From contig NZ_JAZHRR010000001.1 of assembly GCF_036924515.1 (NCBI RefSeq), positions 6,791,001-6,855,000 of the forward strand: a stretch of 64,000 nt of DNA. Reading direction: 5' to 3'. Origin of the DNA: Bradyrhizobium sp. AZCC 1610 (GTDB lineage: Bacteria > Pseudomonadota > Alphaproteobacteria > Rhizobiales > Xanthobacteraceae). The notes below the pieces were generated by a model. That model worked only from the letters and a program-made list of their open reading frames with translations. It searched no databases and was not told the origin of the DNA. Each line of letters begins with the position of its first letter. Positions within the stretch are counted from its first letter, which is position 1. Both the position numbers and the translations under genes were made by a program. This document shows, one piece after another, positions 44,442 to 52,935 of the stretch.

Positions 44442-47400
44442 TTACTGCATACTATCTCGCAATTTCTTGACTTGGTCTCTGCGACGGAGATCTCGCGTAT
44501 ATCGATCAATCTCCCGCTGACGCTCTTCGCCTTGTAACCCCTTCACTTCAGCGCTTATCTCGCCGGCAAGATGCAAGAAACCATCCTGTTCGTCATGTTG
44601 AAGGCCTAATCTAAGAAAAATTGTACTCATCTTTAGTAACAGAACCTCCAAAAACACCATGGATGAAGCTTCAACGGCCTTATTCTTAAAAGACTTCAAT
44701 CGGCCGATGTACTCAGAAAGCTTGAGATCAGCATAAAGAGAAGATTGGAGGAACGAGTCCGAAAGAGTCGATCCGACTCCATCATTCCGAAGTTGGAGTG
44801 CAAGCTTCTGCGAGCCCAAGTCTTGGCGCAATATCTCCGAAATTGCCACCGGGATACTCAAGAAAATAAGCCTAAGAAGTTTTGCGTCAACTTTCTCAGG
44901 TAGATCGAGCTTGAACCGTGCGTTACCGAGAGCGACCTCTCGCGTTTCAACAATTTCCTTAAAGGCAATGGATCCGTACAGAATGATTGTCGACCACCCA
45001 TGCAAAACCTTCCGTAGGTGCTGCTCCTTCTTCTCCTTCGGAATGTTCTCTAAGTTCTTCAACGAGACTGTGTATGCCCTGAGGGTAAGAATCCATTGGG
45101 GAAGAATCCCCAGCACCTCCTGTCTTGTAGCTGCCGGCTTTACCTCGGCTCGATCAACTCGCTCCATAGCCTCATCACGCTCCTGAGGCGGCATGTCACT
45201 CGTTAGCTGCCGATTGATTCGATCGGCAAAAGAGTCCGTGTCGGACTTGTTCCCCGGGATAGTCAATTTCTCTAAGCGATCTGCCCAAGCAAGTGGCTTT
45301 ACAATCGCCTCCAACTTAGCCGAGAGATCAGAAAACTCCGCAGAAAAGAAATCCAGCAGTTCGACGTCTTGCCGGGAGAGGCCACAGTAAATGTCGATTT
45401 CTGAAATGTAGTTCGTGTATCTGTGATCTTCGAGCAGCCATTTTCTAAAGTCTTCCGATCTAAACATTCTGTGTGAGATAAAAAAGGAAAGGAAGATATT
45501 GTATCGAAAGTGGAGTGAGTTTCCTTCATCAGCGAACACCTTGTTGTCGACGAAGTGGCGCAACAACTTAGATAGATCGTGTTCTAATCCAATGCCCTCG
45601 AAGTACTCCTTCGTCCATTGGTAAATCTCTGCATATTCAACAATGAATTGATTCTTTCTGCACATCCGCTCAGCAATGACGCCCAGATAATCGATCTGGT
45701 TTCGATAATCGAAAGCGCTGCGGAACGCGTATACCGGCTTATATTTCTGAAGGGCACTTTCGACGAATTGCTCAATGACCGTCGATGAATTGATGGGATT
45801 AAAGCCTTCAATCTGCTCTAAGACAGAAAGGTAAATGACTACGTATGCTGCGGTCAGCGGAATACCAAGAGCTAGAAAGCGCGAGTGTATCTCGTCGACG
45901 ACCGCGTCCGAATTATAAGCAGATGGGAGCTTCCATTTTTCGACAAGAGAACGGACCTTTGATCTTGTGAGAGCCCCGACTTGGATGAACTCAAATTCAT
46001 CAATTCCGATAATCGGACGCAACCGCTTCACGTCGACCATTGATATCTTCAAGGCGATAATCAACCGCGCCTTTGGATACATTGAACGGATCAACGACAA
46101 AAAGCTAATATGGACGTTGTTGCTCGGATCGATGTCGTCAACAAGAACGACCAATCTGCCGCTATCATGTAAGGGCTGGAGCTTGAACCGTCGATCATCA
46201 CCATCAGGGAGCCCCGTTCGCAGAGCGGAAGTTATGGCTGCGGGATATGCCGCCTTAATTCGTCGGCCATCAACGAACGATGGCACCATGGCCACCTTCA
46301 TGTTTAAGCATTCGTGATGAAACTGCATTGCAAGAAAATCCAGCAACGAAGTTGCCCCGTGTTCCGGTGCGCAGGAAATCACGACATTGCTCGTCGCCTG
46401 GAGGAGCTGCGAAGTCGTCATTCTCTGATTGACGTTTGCTGCGCCCTCGCGATTTAGAACAGGATCGACAAACGTTTCTCGCAGGGAACGCTCAGTTATA
46501 GTTTTATCTAATTCTTTGGCAGCAACTTCCAATGTTTCCATTAGCCATAAGCAGACGTCATCGTTACTCGCGGGTGGAACCATCCGCTCCCAATACGACT
46601 GAGCCGCAGATGAGTTGTAGAATACGCCATTCTTTGCGACGTTCGTGCCTACGTCGAAAGTCATTCGATCTCGATAATACGTGCGGTAATGCGCTGCGAT
46701 GCACTCAGAAGATTCAGCTGTGTAGACCTGCGAGTATCCGTTGTAGTACCCGTTTGTCTCGTAAAGGGCGCCGCCCTGAGCCATAAAGCAGACGTCCGTG
46801 CCAAGAACGATAGAAGGTAGTGGTTGGTGGACGTGTCCGAAGAAATGAAAAGACGATTTGTCCGTTAGCATAGGGACCAAGACACGACTTGACGCTTCAT
46901 TCAAATCGGCCATGGTATGATGCATTAAGGAGAGCGTTTGATGACCATCTGGCACGTCCTGAAAGGCGGCTAACGCGTATTCGCCTGGAATGGTCAATTT
47001 GCCTCGATCAAATTTCGAACCTTCGAGGCCGCAGCCAAAGCTGCTGTTTAGCGCAACAAAGCTGACTCTCTTTGTTGGATAAGAGTACGTGTGTGCAAAT
47101 GGATTTGGCCACGGATTGCCACACCGTTCCACCAAATTGAAAAAGCCGTGGCCAATGGCCTTTACGTAAGTTTGAGTTGGTCCAGAAGACAGCAGCGCCA
47201 TCATATCCGTTGAATCGGCGGCCATTGCGACCTTCAGCCTCTCCCTTTCATCGTTCCAGTCTCTTATTGTTTTTTGGCTTACGTCGTGGTTGCCCGGACA
47301 GAAAATGACTTCCTTGCCGGTCAAACCCAGCGCCGATAGCAGCGGATCAAGGAACGCAGTTTCGAACTGCTGATAGATGTCTGGCTCGTCCGGATTGTTG

Positions 47401-47546
47401 ACGATGTCGCCAGAGAAGACCAAGAAGTCGGCCGAGAATCCTTCAGCAACGAGTTGCTTGACGTCGCAAAGAAGTGCTCCGATCAGTTCCCTTTGGAATG
47501 GTCTATTTGGCGTGAAATGCAGATCTGTGAGGTGCAATAGTTGCAT
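44442..47546 (-). CDS. Calcineurin-like phosphoesterase fused to STAND/AAA-like NTPase and helical region (candidate defence protein)
   Basis: 1034 residues. Residues 1-300 are a metallophosphoesterase with all five metal-binding blocks: D8-x-H10 (LTDLHF), GD46-47 (FSGDIVN), GNHD 86-89, H209/H210 (LMHH) and GHVH 237-240. From about residue 380 an NTPase-like region follows: a P-loop position (SCAPEHGATSLL, 391-402) that lacks the Lys, and a Walker B-like LVVLVDDID (465-473). From about 550 to the end it is helical with no repeat pattern I can name. AGGAAG precedes the ATG at 47546. The gene is much poorer in G+C than its neighbours (one 60-base sample at 44641 has 23 G+C). It resembles effector-STAND sensors. 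Confidence 0.85.
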   Translation of the reverse strand: MQLLHLTDLHFTPNRPFQRELIGALLCDVKQLVAEGFSADFLVFSGDIVNNPDEPDIYQQFETAFLDPLLSALGLTGKEVIFCPGNHDVSQKTIRDWNDERERLKVAMAADSTDMMALLSSGPTQTYVKAIGHGFFNLVERCGNPWPNPFAHTYSYPTKRVSFVALNSSFGCGLEGSKFDRGKLTIPGEYALAAFQDVPDGHQTLSLMHHTMADLNEASSRVLVPMLTDKSSFHFFGHVHQPLPSIVLGTDVCFMAQGGALYETNGYYNGYSQVYTAESSECIAAHYRTYYRDRMTFDVGTNVAKNGVFYNSSAAQSYWERMVPPASNDDVCLWLMETLEVAAKELDKTITERSLRETFVDPVLNREGAANVNQRMTTSQLLQATSNVVISCAPEHGATSLLDFLAMQFHHECLNMKVAMVPSFVDGRRIKAAYPAAITSALRTGLPDGDDRRFKLQPLHDSGRLVVLVDDIDPSNNVHISFLSLIRSMYPKARLIIALKISMVDVKRLRPIIGIDEFEFIQVGALTRSKVRSLVEKWKLPSAYNSDAVVDEIHSRFLALGIPLTAAYVVIYLSVLEQIEGFNPINSSTVIEQFVESALQKYKPVYAFRSAFDYRNQIDYLGVIAERMCRKNQFIVEYAEIYQWTKEYFEGIGLEHDLSKLLRHFVDNKVFADEGNSLHFRYNIFLSFFISHRMFRSEDFRKWLLEDHRYTNYISEIDIYCGLSRQDVELLDFFSAEFSDLSAKLEAIVKPLAWADRLEKLTIPGNKSDTDSFADRINRQLTSDMPPQERDEAMERVDRAEVKPAATRQEVLGILPQWILTLRAYTVSLKNLENIPKEKKEQHLRKVLHGWSTIILYGSIAFKEIVETREVALGNARFKLDLPEKVDAKLLRLIFLSIPVAISEILRQDLGSQKLALQLRNDGVGSTLSDSFLQSSLYADLKLSEYIGRLKSFKNKAVEASSMVFLEVLLLKMSTIFLRLGLQHDEQDGFLHLAGEISAEVKGLQGEERQREIDRYTRDLRRRDQVKKLRDSMQ

Positions 47547-47654
47547 GAACAACTTCCTATATATGAGATGAAATCTATTCTTTGGCTTCCAAGCAGGGAA
47601 TCGCAATGGTTGCAGTATTCACACAAGCACGCAAAAAGGACTAGCTAGAATGAA

Positions 47655-47729
47655 GTGCCATCCCGGGTTATCGAAGCCGCGCTCCGCCGCTGGCGCGATT
47701 ACAAGAAGCGCAAGCGCAGCGAAGGATGA
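47655..47729 (+). pseudogene. Possible 3' remnant upstream of the regulator gene
   Basis: A host-like frame of 24 codons reads VPSRVIEAALRRWRDYKKRKRSEG and stops four bases before the regulator's ATG at 47734. It is closed upstream by a TAG at the edge of the AT-rich insertion. The tight spacing suggests the tail of a gene once co-transcribed with the regulator, perhaps a toxin or RHH partner. The evidence is only positional and compositional. Confidence 0.4.
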
Positions 47730-47733
47730 CGCC

Positions 47734-48060
47734 ATGGCACTGACCCGGAATTTTCGCGACACGGTGCGGGCGCGGGCGGAGCGCGAGCCTGCCTTTCGCC
47801 GGGCGCTGTTTCAGGAGGCGGTGCAGGCCCTGCTGCAGGGCGAGACCGATGAGGGGCGCGCGGCGCTGCGGGCCTATATCAATGCGACGATCGGATTCGA
47901 TCGGCTGGGCGAGGTGCTCGGGCGGTCGCCGAAGAGCCTGATGCGGATGTTCGGCCCGGACGGCAATCCCACCGCCGAAAATCTGCTCGGAGTCATCGGC
48001 GCGTTGCAGGAAGAGACCGGGGTACACTTGAAGATTCGCGCAGTCACCGAGGCGGCCTGA
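47734..48060 (+). CDS. HTH-type transcriptional regulator / antitoxin-like protein
   Basis: 108 residues. MALTRNFRDTVRARAEREPAFRRALFQEAVQALLQGETDEGRAALRAYINATIGFDRLGEVLGRSPKSLMRMFGPDGNPTAENLLGVIGALQ: the part from IGFDRLGEVL to LLGVIGAL is an XRE/HigA-type HTH seen in addiction-module antidotes that pair with RelE/HigB toxins. No intact toxin gene is adjacent; the small remnant upstream is in the position expected for a partner. Confidence 0.75.
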   Translation: MALTRNFRDTVRARAEREPAFRRALFQEAVQALLQGETDEGRAALRAYINATIGFDRLGEVLGRSPKSLMRMFGPDGNPTAENLLGVIGALQEETGVHLKIRAVTEAA

Positions 48061-48173
48061 CGCGAGCCTCGCGCCGGGAAGGCCGTGGACGAGACAGAGC
48101 GGCCGTTCACAGCGTCATCCAAAATCCCCAAATTCCGCTATACTCGCTCCGGTAGCACCGGGGGAGCATCAGC

Positions 48174-49451
48174 ATGCGCAACATCATCATCTGCTGCGAC
48201 GGCACCGGTAACGAGATTTCCGAGAACATCTCCAATGTGCTGAAGCTCTATCGCTGCCTGCGCAAGACGGAGAAGACACAGCCGCGGCAGCTGGTGTTTT
48301 ACGATCCGGGGGTCGGCACGCTGGAGCGGCCGGACCCGTGGCACAAGTTGAAGCAGGATTTCAACGCCATCCTCGGCCTCGCCACCGGCTATGGGCTCGA
48401 TGACAACGTGCTCGCGGCCTATGCCTTCCTGGTCCACAATTATCAGACCGGCGACCAGATCTATCTGTTCGGCTTTTCCCGCGGCGCCTATACCGTGCGG
48501 GTGCTGGCGGGGCTGATCCACAAGGTGGGGCTGATCTCGCCGGAGCAGGTCAATCTCGCAGGCTCGGGGCTGATCGCCTACAAGCAGTTTTCCTCCGACG
48601 AGGCGCCGAAGCTGCGGGCCGAGGCCAAGCTGCTTACCGAGACCGGCGACGCGCTGGGGCCGCTGCCGCAGACCGCGTTCGACAACGCCGCGCAATTCGC
48701 GCGCATCACCTCGGCGCGCTGGCCCAACGTCCGCTTCGTCGGCGTCTGGGATACGGTCGCCAGCGTGATCGTGCCGCGGGCCGATCGGTTCTATTGGCCG
48801 AGCCTGGAGGAGCTGGCGTTCACGATCGCGAACCCGAGCGTGCAGACGTTCCGGCAGGCGATCTCGATCGACGAGCGGCGCTGCATGTTCCGCCTCAACA
48901 AGTGGGACGACCCGCAGACCTTCAAGCACAACCGCTTCAACGACGCGCATGCCGAGCCGCAGGATATTTTGCAGGTGTGGTTCGCCGGCGTGCATGGCGA
49001 TATCGGCGGCGGCTATCCGGAAAAGCAAAGCGGGCTTTCCAAATATCCGCTGCTGTGGATGATCGACGAGGCGACAAAGTGCGGACTCGGGGTCAACCAG
49101 GCCACCGTCAACCAGCTCGCCTGGGGCATTCAGCGCAAGGGCAGCCCGTTCTCCTACGTCGTGCCCGACGTGCGCGGCGAACTGCACACCTCGCTGCGAG
49201 GGGCGTGGTGGATCCTCGAATATCTTCCGAAGAGCGCGACCTACAATGAGTGGCCGGCGCGCAAAACGTATTTCGGCTATTACATCCCGGACGCCGAACC
49301 GCGCTTGATTCCCGACGGCGCCATGATCCACGAATCGGCGCTGCTGCGCATGGACGCGATGCCTAGCTATCGGCCGGTGAATTTGCCGAAGCAATACGAG
49401 AAGTTTCCGATGCCGGTGGCGCCGGCGCATGCGTCCGCGGAAGAGGATTGA
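48174..49451 (+). CDS. DUF2235 (Tle1-like phospholipase/hydrolase) protein
   Basis: 425 residues of the DUF2235 alpha/beta hydrolase family, which includes the T6SS lipase effectors Tle1. The N-terminus IIICCDGTGNEISENISNVLKLYRCL is the family start, the nucleophile elbow is GFSRGAYTVR (about residue 105), and VGVWDTVASV and FAGVHGDIGGGYPE hold the acid and His. No T6SS genes, VgrG or immunity gene are adjacent, so it is probably a housekeeping or lone hydrolase. No signal peptide. Confidence 0.9.
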   Translation: MRNIIICCDGTGNEISENISNVLKLYRCLRKTEKTQPRQLVFYDPGVGTLERPDPWHKLKQDFNAILGLATGYGLDDNVLAAYAFLVHNYQTGDQIYLFGFSRGAYTVRVLAGLIHKVGLISPEQVNLAGSGLIAYKQFSSDEAPKLRAEAKLLTETGDALGPLPQTAFDNAAQFARITSARWPNVRFVGVWDTVASVIVPRADRFYWPSLEELAFTIANPSVQTFRQAISIDERRCMFRLNKWDDPQTFKHNRFNDAHAEPQDILQVWFAGVHGDIGGGYPEKQSGLSKYPLLWMIDEATKCGLGVNQATVNQLAWGIQRKGSPFSYVVPDVRGELHTSLRGAWWILEYLPKSATYNEWPARKTYFGYYIPDAEPRLIPDGAMIHESALLRMDAMPSYRPVNLPKQYEKFPMPVAPAHASAEED

Positions 49452-49464
49452 CGCTCTCTCCTCG

Positions 49465-49549
49465 TCATGGCCGGGCTTGACCCGGCCATCCATCAAGAAG
49501 AACTTCTTCTCTGTTGATGGATTGCCGGGTCAAGCCCGGCAATGACGAC
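49465..49549. repeat. Dispersed repeat, family 5
   Basis: GTCATGGCCGGGCTTGACCCGGCCATCCATCAAGAAG mirrored by CTTCTTCTCTGTTGATGGATTGCCGGGTCAAGCCCGGCAATGACGAC: one long inverted repeat with nested hairpins. Confidence 0.85.
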
Positions 49550-49584
49550 AGTGGAAGGCGACGACGCGTGATACGCACTGTGTG

Positions 49585-50170
49585 ATCTCGTGTGTGACTG
49601 CCCGACGGGCAAATCACTCAAAACCTGTCCAGCCCTCGCGTGAAAAATATTCCGCTTCGCGTTCACCCCAAATCAACCCTACAACTCCCGCCATCCCGCG
49701 CCCACAAGAGGGGCGTATCGCGATCGTCACGGACGTAGGGTGCGGGGAGCGGTGGCCGCAAAGCGCCGGGCGCACAAGGAGGTTTTCGCAGGGCGGGCTT
49801 AGGTCCGTGAGCGAAGGCCGCGCGCCGACGGACGGCGCTATTGCGGACGGCAAAGCCGTGTGGTCCTGGCACCCGTTGCTGGTGTCAAGCCGGCGGAGGT
49901 TTTGAGAAATCCAACCGGGTTTCGCCAAAACCTTCAATCCGCCGGCGATGGAGGCAAGAGGAATTCGTCTCCAGGGAGAGCGCGGTATAAGCCGTAAAAC
50001 CATCGCGCAGGGAATGCCGGGCTGCTCCGGCTGTACCTGTATGCTCGTGTGCGTTTCTCTAGCGCATATTGCACACGAGACCGCGGGTGCTAGCCGGCAC
50101 CCGGCATTCCCTGCGCCCTCTTCTTTGGGCGAAACGATATGCAAAGCTCGGGCGCAATGCGCCGCGAGAC
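49585..50170. repeat. Large dispersed Bradyrhizobium-type non-coding repeat
   Basis: About 585 bases without a credible gene. It starts near TGTGTGACTGCCCGACGGGCAAATCACTC. Inner segments include GGAATGCCGGGCTGCTCCGGC mirrored by GCCGGCACCCGGCATTCCCTGC (50021-50110) and GAGACCGCGGGTGCTAGCC. From memory, this type of block recurs many times in Bradyrhizobium and Rhodopseudomonas genomes and is often mis-annotated as coding on either strand. Copy number cannot be seen in this window. Confidence 0.6.
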
Positions 50171-50188
50171 GGCGAAGGTGTGTTCTTC

Positions 50189-50276
50189 GTAGGATGGGTA
50201 GAGCGCAGCGAAACCCATCACCTACCCAAGTGACCGGAGGCAATCGATGGGTATCGCTTCGCTCCACCCATCCTAC
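50189..50276. repeat. Dispersed palindromic repeat, family 2
   Basis: GTAGGATGGGTAGAGCGCAGCGAAACCCATC and GATGGGTATCGCTTCGCTCCACCCATCCTAC as inverted arms. Same as 24599 and 28314. Confidence 0.88.
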
Positions 50277-50439
50277 GGAAGCGCGCTCTCAACACTCGGC
50301 CACTGGCCGACCGCCCCCGCAAATCTTACGGCCCCATTCCCGCCTCCTCCCGACCCAAATGGTTTACGGATCGTTAAACTCTCACCCCTATTCTCGCGCG
50401 TCTACAGCCAGAACCGGCTTGAAACGCTCAGGACGAGCG

Positions 50440-51564
50440 ATGTTGGAACGATCGATCGCCGACGAGGTCGAGGCGGCCATCAAGGCCGGCTCGACGGAAA
50501 AACATCTGGATACGCTGAGGCAGGTCACCGACCTGTTTCTGCTGTCCGCCGACGGCTATTCCGGCGAACAGATCGAGCTGTTCGGCGACGTGCTGGAACG
50601 GCTGATCCGGACCATCGAGCTGCGCGCGCTGGCCGATGTCTCCGCGCGCATTGCGCTCGCCGAAATGAGCACGCAGTTCGCCTCCATCAAGCAGGCGCCG
50701 GCGGCCGTGGTCCGCCGCCTGGCGCATAATGACGAGATTTCGATTGCGCGGCCCGTGCTGACCGAATCGGCGCGGCTGACGGCCGAGGATCTGGTCGAGC
50801 TCGCACAAACCAAGGGCGAGCAGCATCTGCTCGCGATCTCCGGGCGCTGGTGGCTGACCGAGATCGTCACCGACGCGCTGTTGAAGCGGCATTACCCTTC
50901 CGTCAGCCGGCGGCTCGTCACCAATCCCGGCGCGCGGATGTCGGCCGCAGGCTTCGCCGTCGTGCTGAAGCAGGCGGAGAGCGATCCTGATCTCGCGGTC
51001 GAGACCGGCATTCGCGTCGACCTGCCGGCCGAGCAGCGCCAGCAATTGTTGCGCAGCGCCACCGAGGCCGTGCGCTCGCGGCTGTTGTCGCGCGCCCCGC
51101 CGCATCTGTTCGAGGAAATCAGGAACGCGATCGCGCTTGCTGCCGCCGGCGCCAACCGCGAAATGTCGCGCACGCGCGATTTCACCGCGGCCCGCCGCTT
51201 CGTCATGGCGCTTGCCAAGCACGGCAAGCTCAACGAGCCGGCGCTGCTGGCCTTTGCGAAAGAGCGCAAATACGCCGAGACGGTCGCGGCGCTTGCCGAA
51301 TTGTCAGGCTCGACCGTCGAGGTGATCCGCCCTGTCATGCAGAGCCTGCGCGATGACGGCGTGCTGATCCCCTGCCGCGTCGCCGGATTGAACTGGGAAA
51401 CGGTCGCAGCCGTGCTCGACAGCCGCTTCGCCTCCGGCAGCATGGGCCGCCATGAACTGGCGAAAGCAAAAGAGAAATACGGCAAGCTGACGGTCGAAAA
51501 CGCCCGCCGTCTCATAAAATTCTGGCAAGTCCGCCCCGCCGACGCGCCGCCGAAGCCGCATTGA
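50440..51564 (+). CDS. DUF2336 domain protein
   Basis: 374 residues. Starts MLERSIADEVEAAIKAGSTEKHLDTLRQVTDLFLLSADGYSGEQIELFGDVLERLI; HEAT-like helical repeats follow (LAHNDEISIARPVLTESARLTAEDLVELAQTKGEQHLLAIS is the DUF2336 signature). Alphaproteobacterial proteins of this type are linked by association with regulation of the cell cycle or flagella, without a known reaction. Cytosolic. The frame opens much further upstream through a repeat, which is not coding. Confidence 0.88.
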   Translation: MLERSIADEVEAAIKAGSTEKHLDTLRQVTDLFLLSADGYSGEQIELFGDVLERLIRTIELRALADVSARIALAEMSTQFASIKQAPAAVVRRLAHNDEISIARPVLTESARLTAEDLVELAQTKGEQHLLAISGRWWLTEIVTDALLKRHYPSVSRRLVTNPGARMSAAGFAVVLKQAESDPDLAVETGIRVDLPAEQRQQLLRSATEAVRSRLLSRAPPHLFEEIRNAIALAAAGANREMSRTRDFTAARRFVMALAKHGKLNEPALLAFAKERKYAETVAALAELSGSTVEVIRPVMQSLRDDGVLIPCRVAGLNWETVAAVLDSRFASGSMGRHELAKAKEKYGKLTVENARRLIKFWQVRPADAPPKPH

Positions 51565-51576
51565 GGGCGTGTCCTA

Positions 51577-51687
51577 CGTCATTGCGAGCGAAGCGAAGAA
51601 TGTAGCCCGGATGGAGCGCAGCGCAATCCGGGATAGGTCTATCGGGCTGCGAGAATCCCGGATTGCGCTTTGCTCCATCCGGGCTAC
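51577..51687. repeat. Dispersed repeats: family 3 fragment plus family 4 unit
   Basis: 51577-51600 is a fragment of family 3 (CGTCATTGCGAGCGAAGCGAAG). 51602-51687 is a family 4 unit: GTAGCCCGGATGGAGCGCAGCGCAATCCGGG mirrored by CCCGGATTGCGCTTTGCTCCATCCGGGCTAC. A second family 4 unit lies at 60358. Confidence 0.88.
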
Positions 51688-51697
51688 GAAACGCGCG

Positions 51698-52810
51698 CTA
51701 CCTTGTCCCGAACGTGGTGGCGCCGAACAGTGCCTTCTGCGTCGAGGGCTGCGAGCGCCAGTATTGCGGCGGGGCGAACACCTCGCCGCCGAGTTCGGCC
51801 GCCGCATGCCAGCCCCAGCGCGGGTCGTAGAGCATGGCGCGCGCCAGCGCGACCATGTCGGCCTTGCCCGAGGCCACGATCTCCTCGGCCTGCCTGGCTT
51901 CCGTGATCAGGCCGACGGCGATGGTGGGAAGGCCGGTCGCCTCGCGGATCGCCTGCGCGAACGGCACCTGGTAGCCGGGGCCGAGCGGGATCTTCTGCAA
52001 GGGCGACACGCCGCCCGAGGACGCATCGATCCAATCGACGCCGCGCTGCTTCAGGGCCTGTGCGAACTCGATCGTCTGCGGCAGATCCCAGCCGCCCTCG
52101 ACCCAGTCGGTGCAGGAGACGCGCAATCCCACCGGCTTGTCATGCGGGAACGCCGCGCGCACCGCGTCGAACACTTCGAGCGGAAAGCGCATGCGGTTCT
52201 GCAAGGAGCCGCCATATTGATCGGTGCGCCGGTTGGCGATCGGCGACAGGAACTGGTGCAGCAGATAGCCGTGCGCGGAGTGCACCTCGATGGCATCGAT
52301 GCCGAGCCGTTCAGCGCGCTGCGCCGCCGCCACGAAGGCGTCGCGCACGCGCTTCAGTCCCGCCGCGTCGAACGCCAGCGGCGGCGTCTCGCTCTCCTTG
52401 TGCGGGATCGCCGAGGGCCCCTCTGCCCGCCAGCCGCCTTCGGCAAGCGGGATCAATTGCCCGCCGTCCCACGGCGTGTGGCTCGAGGCCTTGCGGCCGG
52501 CGTGCGCGAGCTGGATCATCACGTGCGCCTTCGAGCGCTTGCGCACCGAGGCGAGGATCGGCCTAAGTGCGGCTTCGGTGGCGTCGTTGTAGAGGCCGAG
52601 GCAGGCGGGCGTGATGCGGCCGGTGGCTTCCACCGCCGTCGCCTCGATGCAGAACACCGCGGCCCCCGACAGCGCCAGCGAATTGATGTGGGTGAAGTGC
52701 CAGTCATTGGCCTCGCCGTCGACGGACGAGTACTGGCACATCGGCGCCACCATGATGCGGTTGGCAAGGTTAAGGCCGCGCAGCTTGATCGGGGTAAACA
52801 AAGCGCTCAT
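51698..52810 (-). CDS. Old yellow enzyme family NADH:flavin oxidoreductase (YqjM-like)
   Basis: 370 residues, FMN-dependent TIM barrel. The N-terminal VAPMCQYSSVDGEANDWHFTH holds the Cys and Tyr that mark the YqjM/NamA class; EVHSAHGYLLHQFLSPIANRRTDQYGGSLQNR has the substrate-binding His pair and the FMN arginine. It would reduce activated C=C bonds of enones and related xenobiotics with NADPH. No linked transcription factor. Length is normal for the class. Confidence 0.93.
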   Translation of the reverse strand: MSALFTPIKLRGLNLANRIMVAPMCQYSSVDGEANDWHFTHINSLALSGAAVFCIEATAVEATGRITPACLGLYNDATEAALRPILASVRKRSKAHVMIQLAHAGRKASSHTPWDGGQLIPLAEGGWRAEGPSAIPHKESETPPLAFDAAGLKRVRDAFVAAAQRAERLGIDAIEVHSAHGYLLHQFLSPIANRRTDQYGGSLQNRMRFPLEVFDAVRAAFPHDKPVGLRVSCTDWVEGGWDLPQTIEFAQALKQRGVDWIDASSGGVSPLQKIPLGPGYQVPFAQAIREATGLPTIAVGLITEARQAEEIVASGKADMVALARAMLYDPRWGWHAAAELGGEVFAPPQYWRSQPSTQKALFGATTFGTR

Positions 52811-52935
52811 GGGCTAAGGGATCCGGACCGGGAGGAAAGCGACCCGCCATGTCTAGCGAGCCGCTTGGCGCTCCTCAACCCGCCCCGGCTGCAACCCTGC
52901 CGGGCGATTCATCGTTGGCCGCGCCACCGGCAACG

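Noticed and set aside
44318..44509. A complete 63-codon small gene on the minus strand
   Set aside because: Its first half overlaps the AT-rich gene's end in a different frame and lacks a ribosome-binding site. Only the GC-rich part looks coding, so I list it as a possible remnant instead.
48174..49451. DUF2235 gene as a T6SS effector
   Set aside because: No VgrG, Hcp, PAAR, adaptor or immunity-like gene nearby; lone members of this family are common.
48138..49496. Open frame of about 452 codons on the minus strand
   Set aside because: Antisense to the DUF2235 hydrolase, which has the GFSRGA nucleophile and family N-terminus.
49614..50267. Open frame on the minus strand in the dispersed repeat region
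   Set aside because: Composition is that of the repeat; frames on both strands are equally open and no ribosome-binding site is present.
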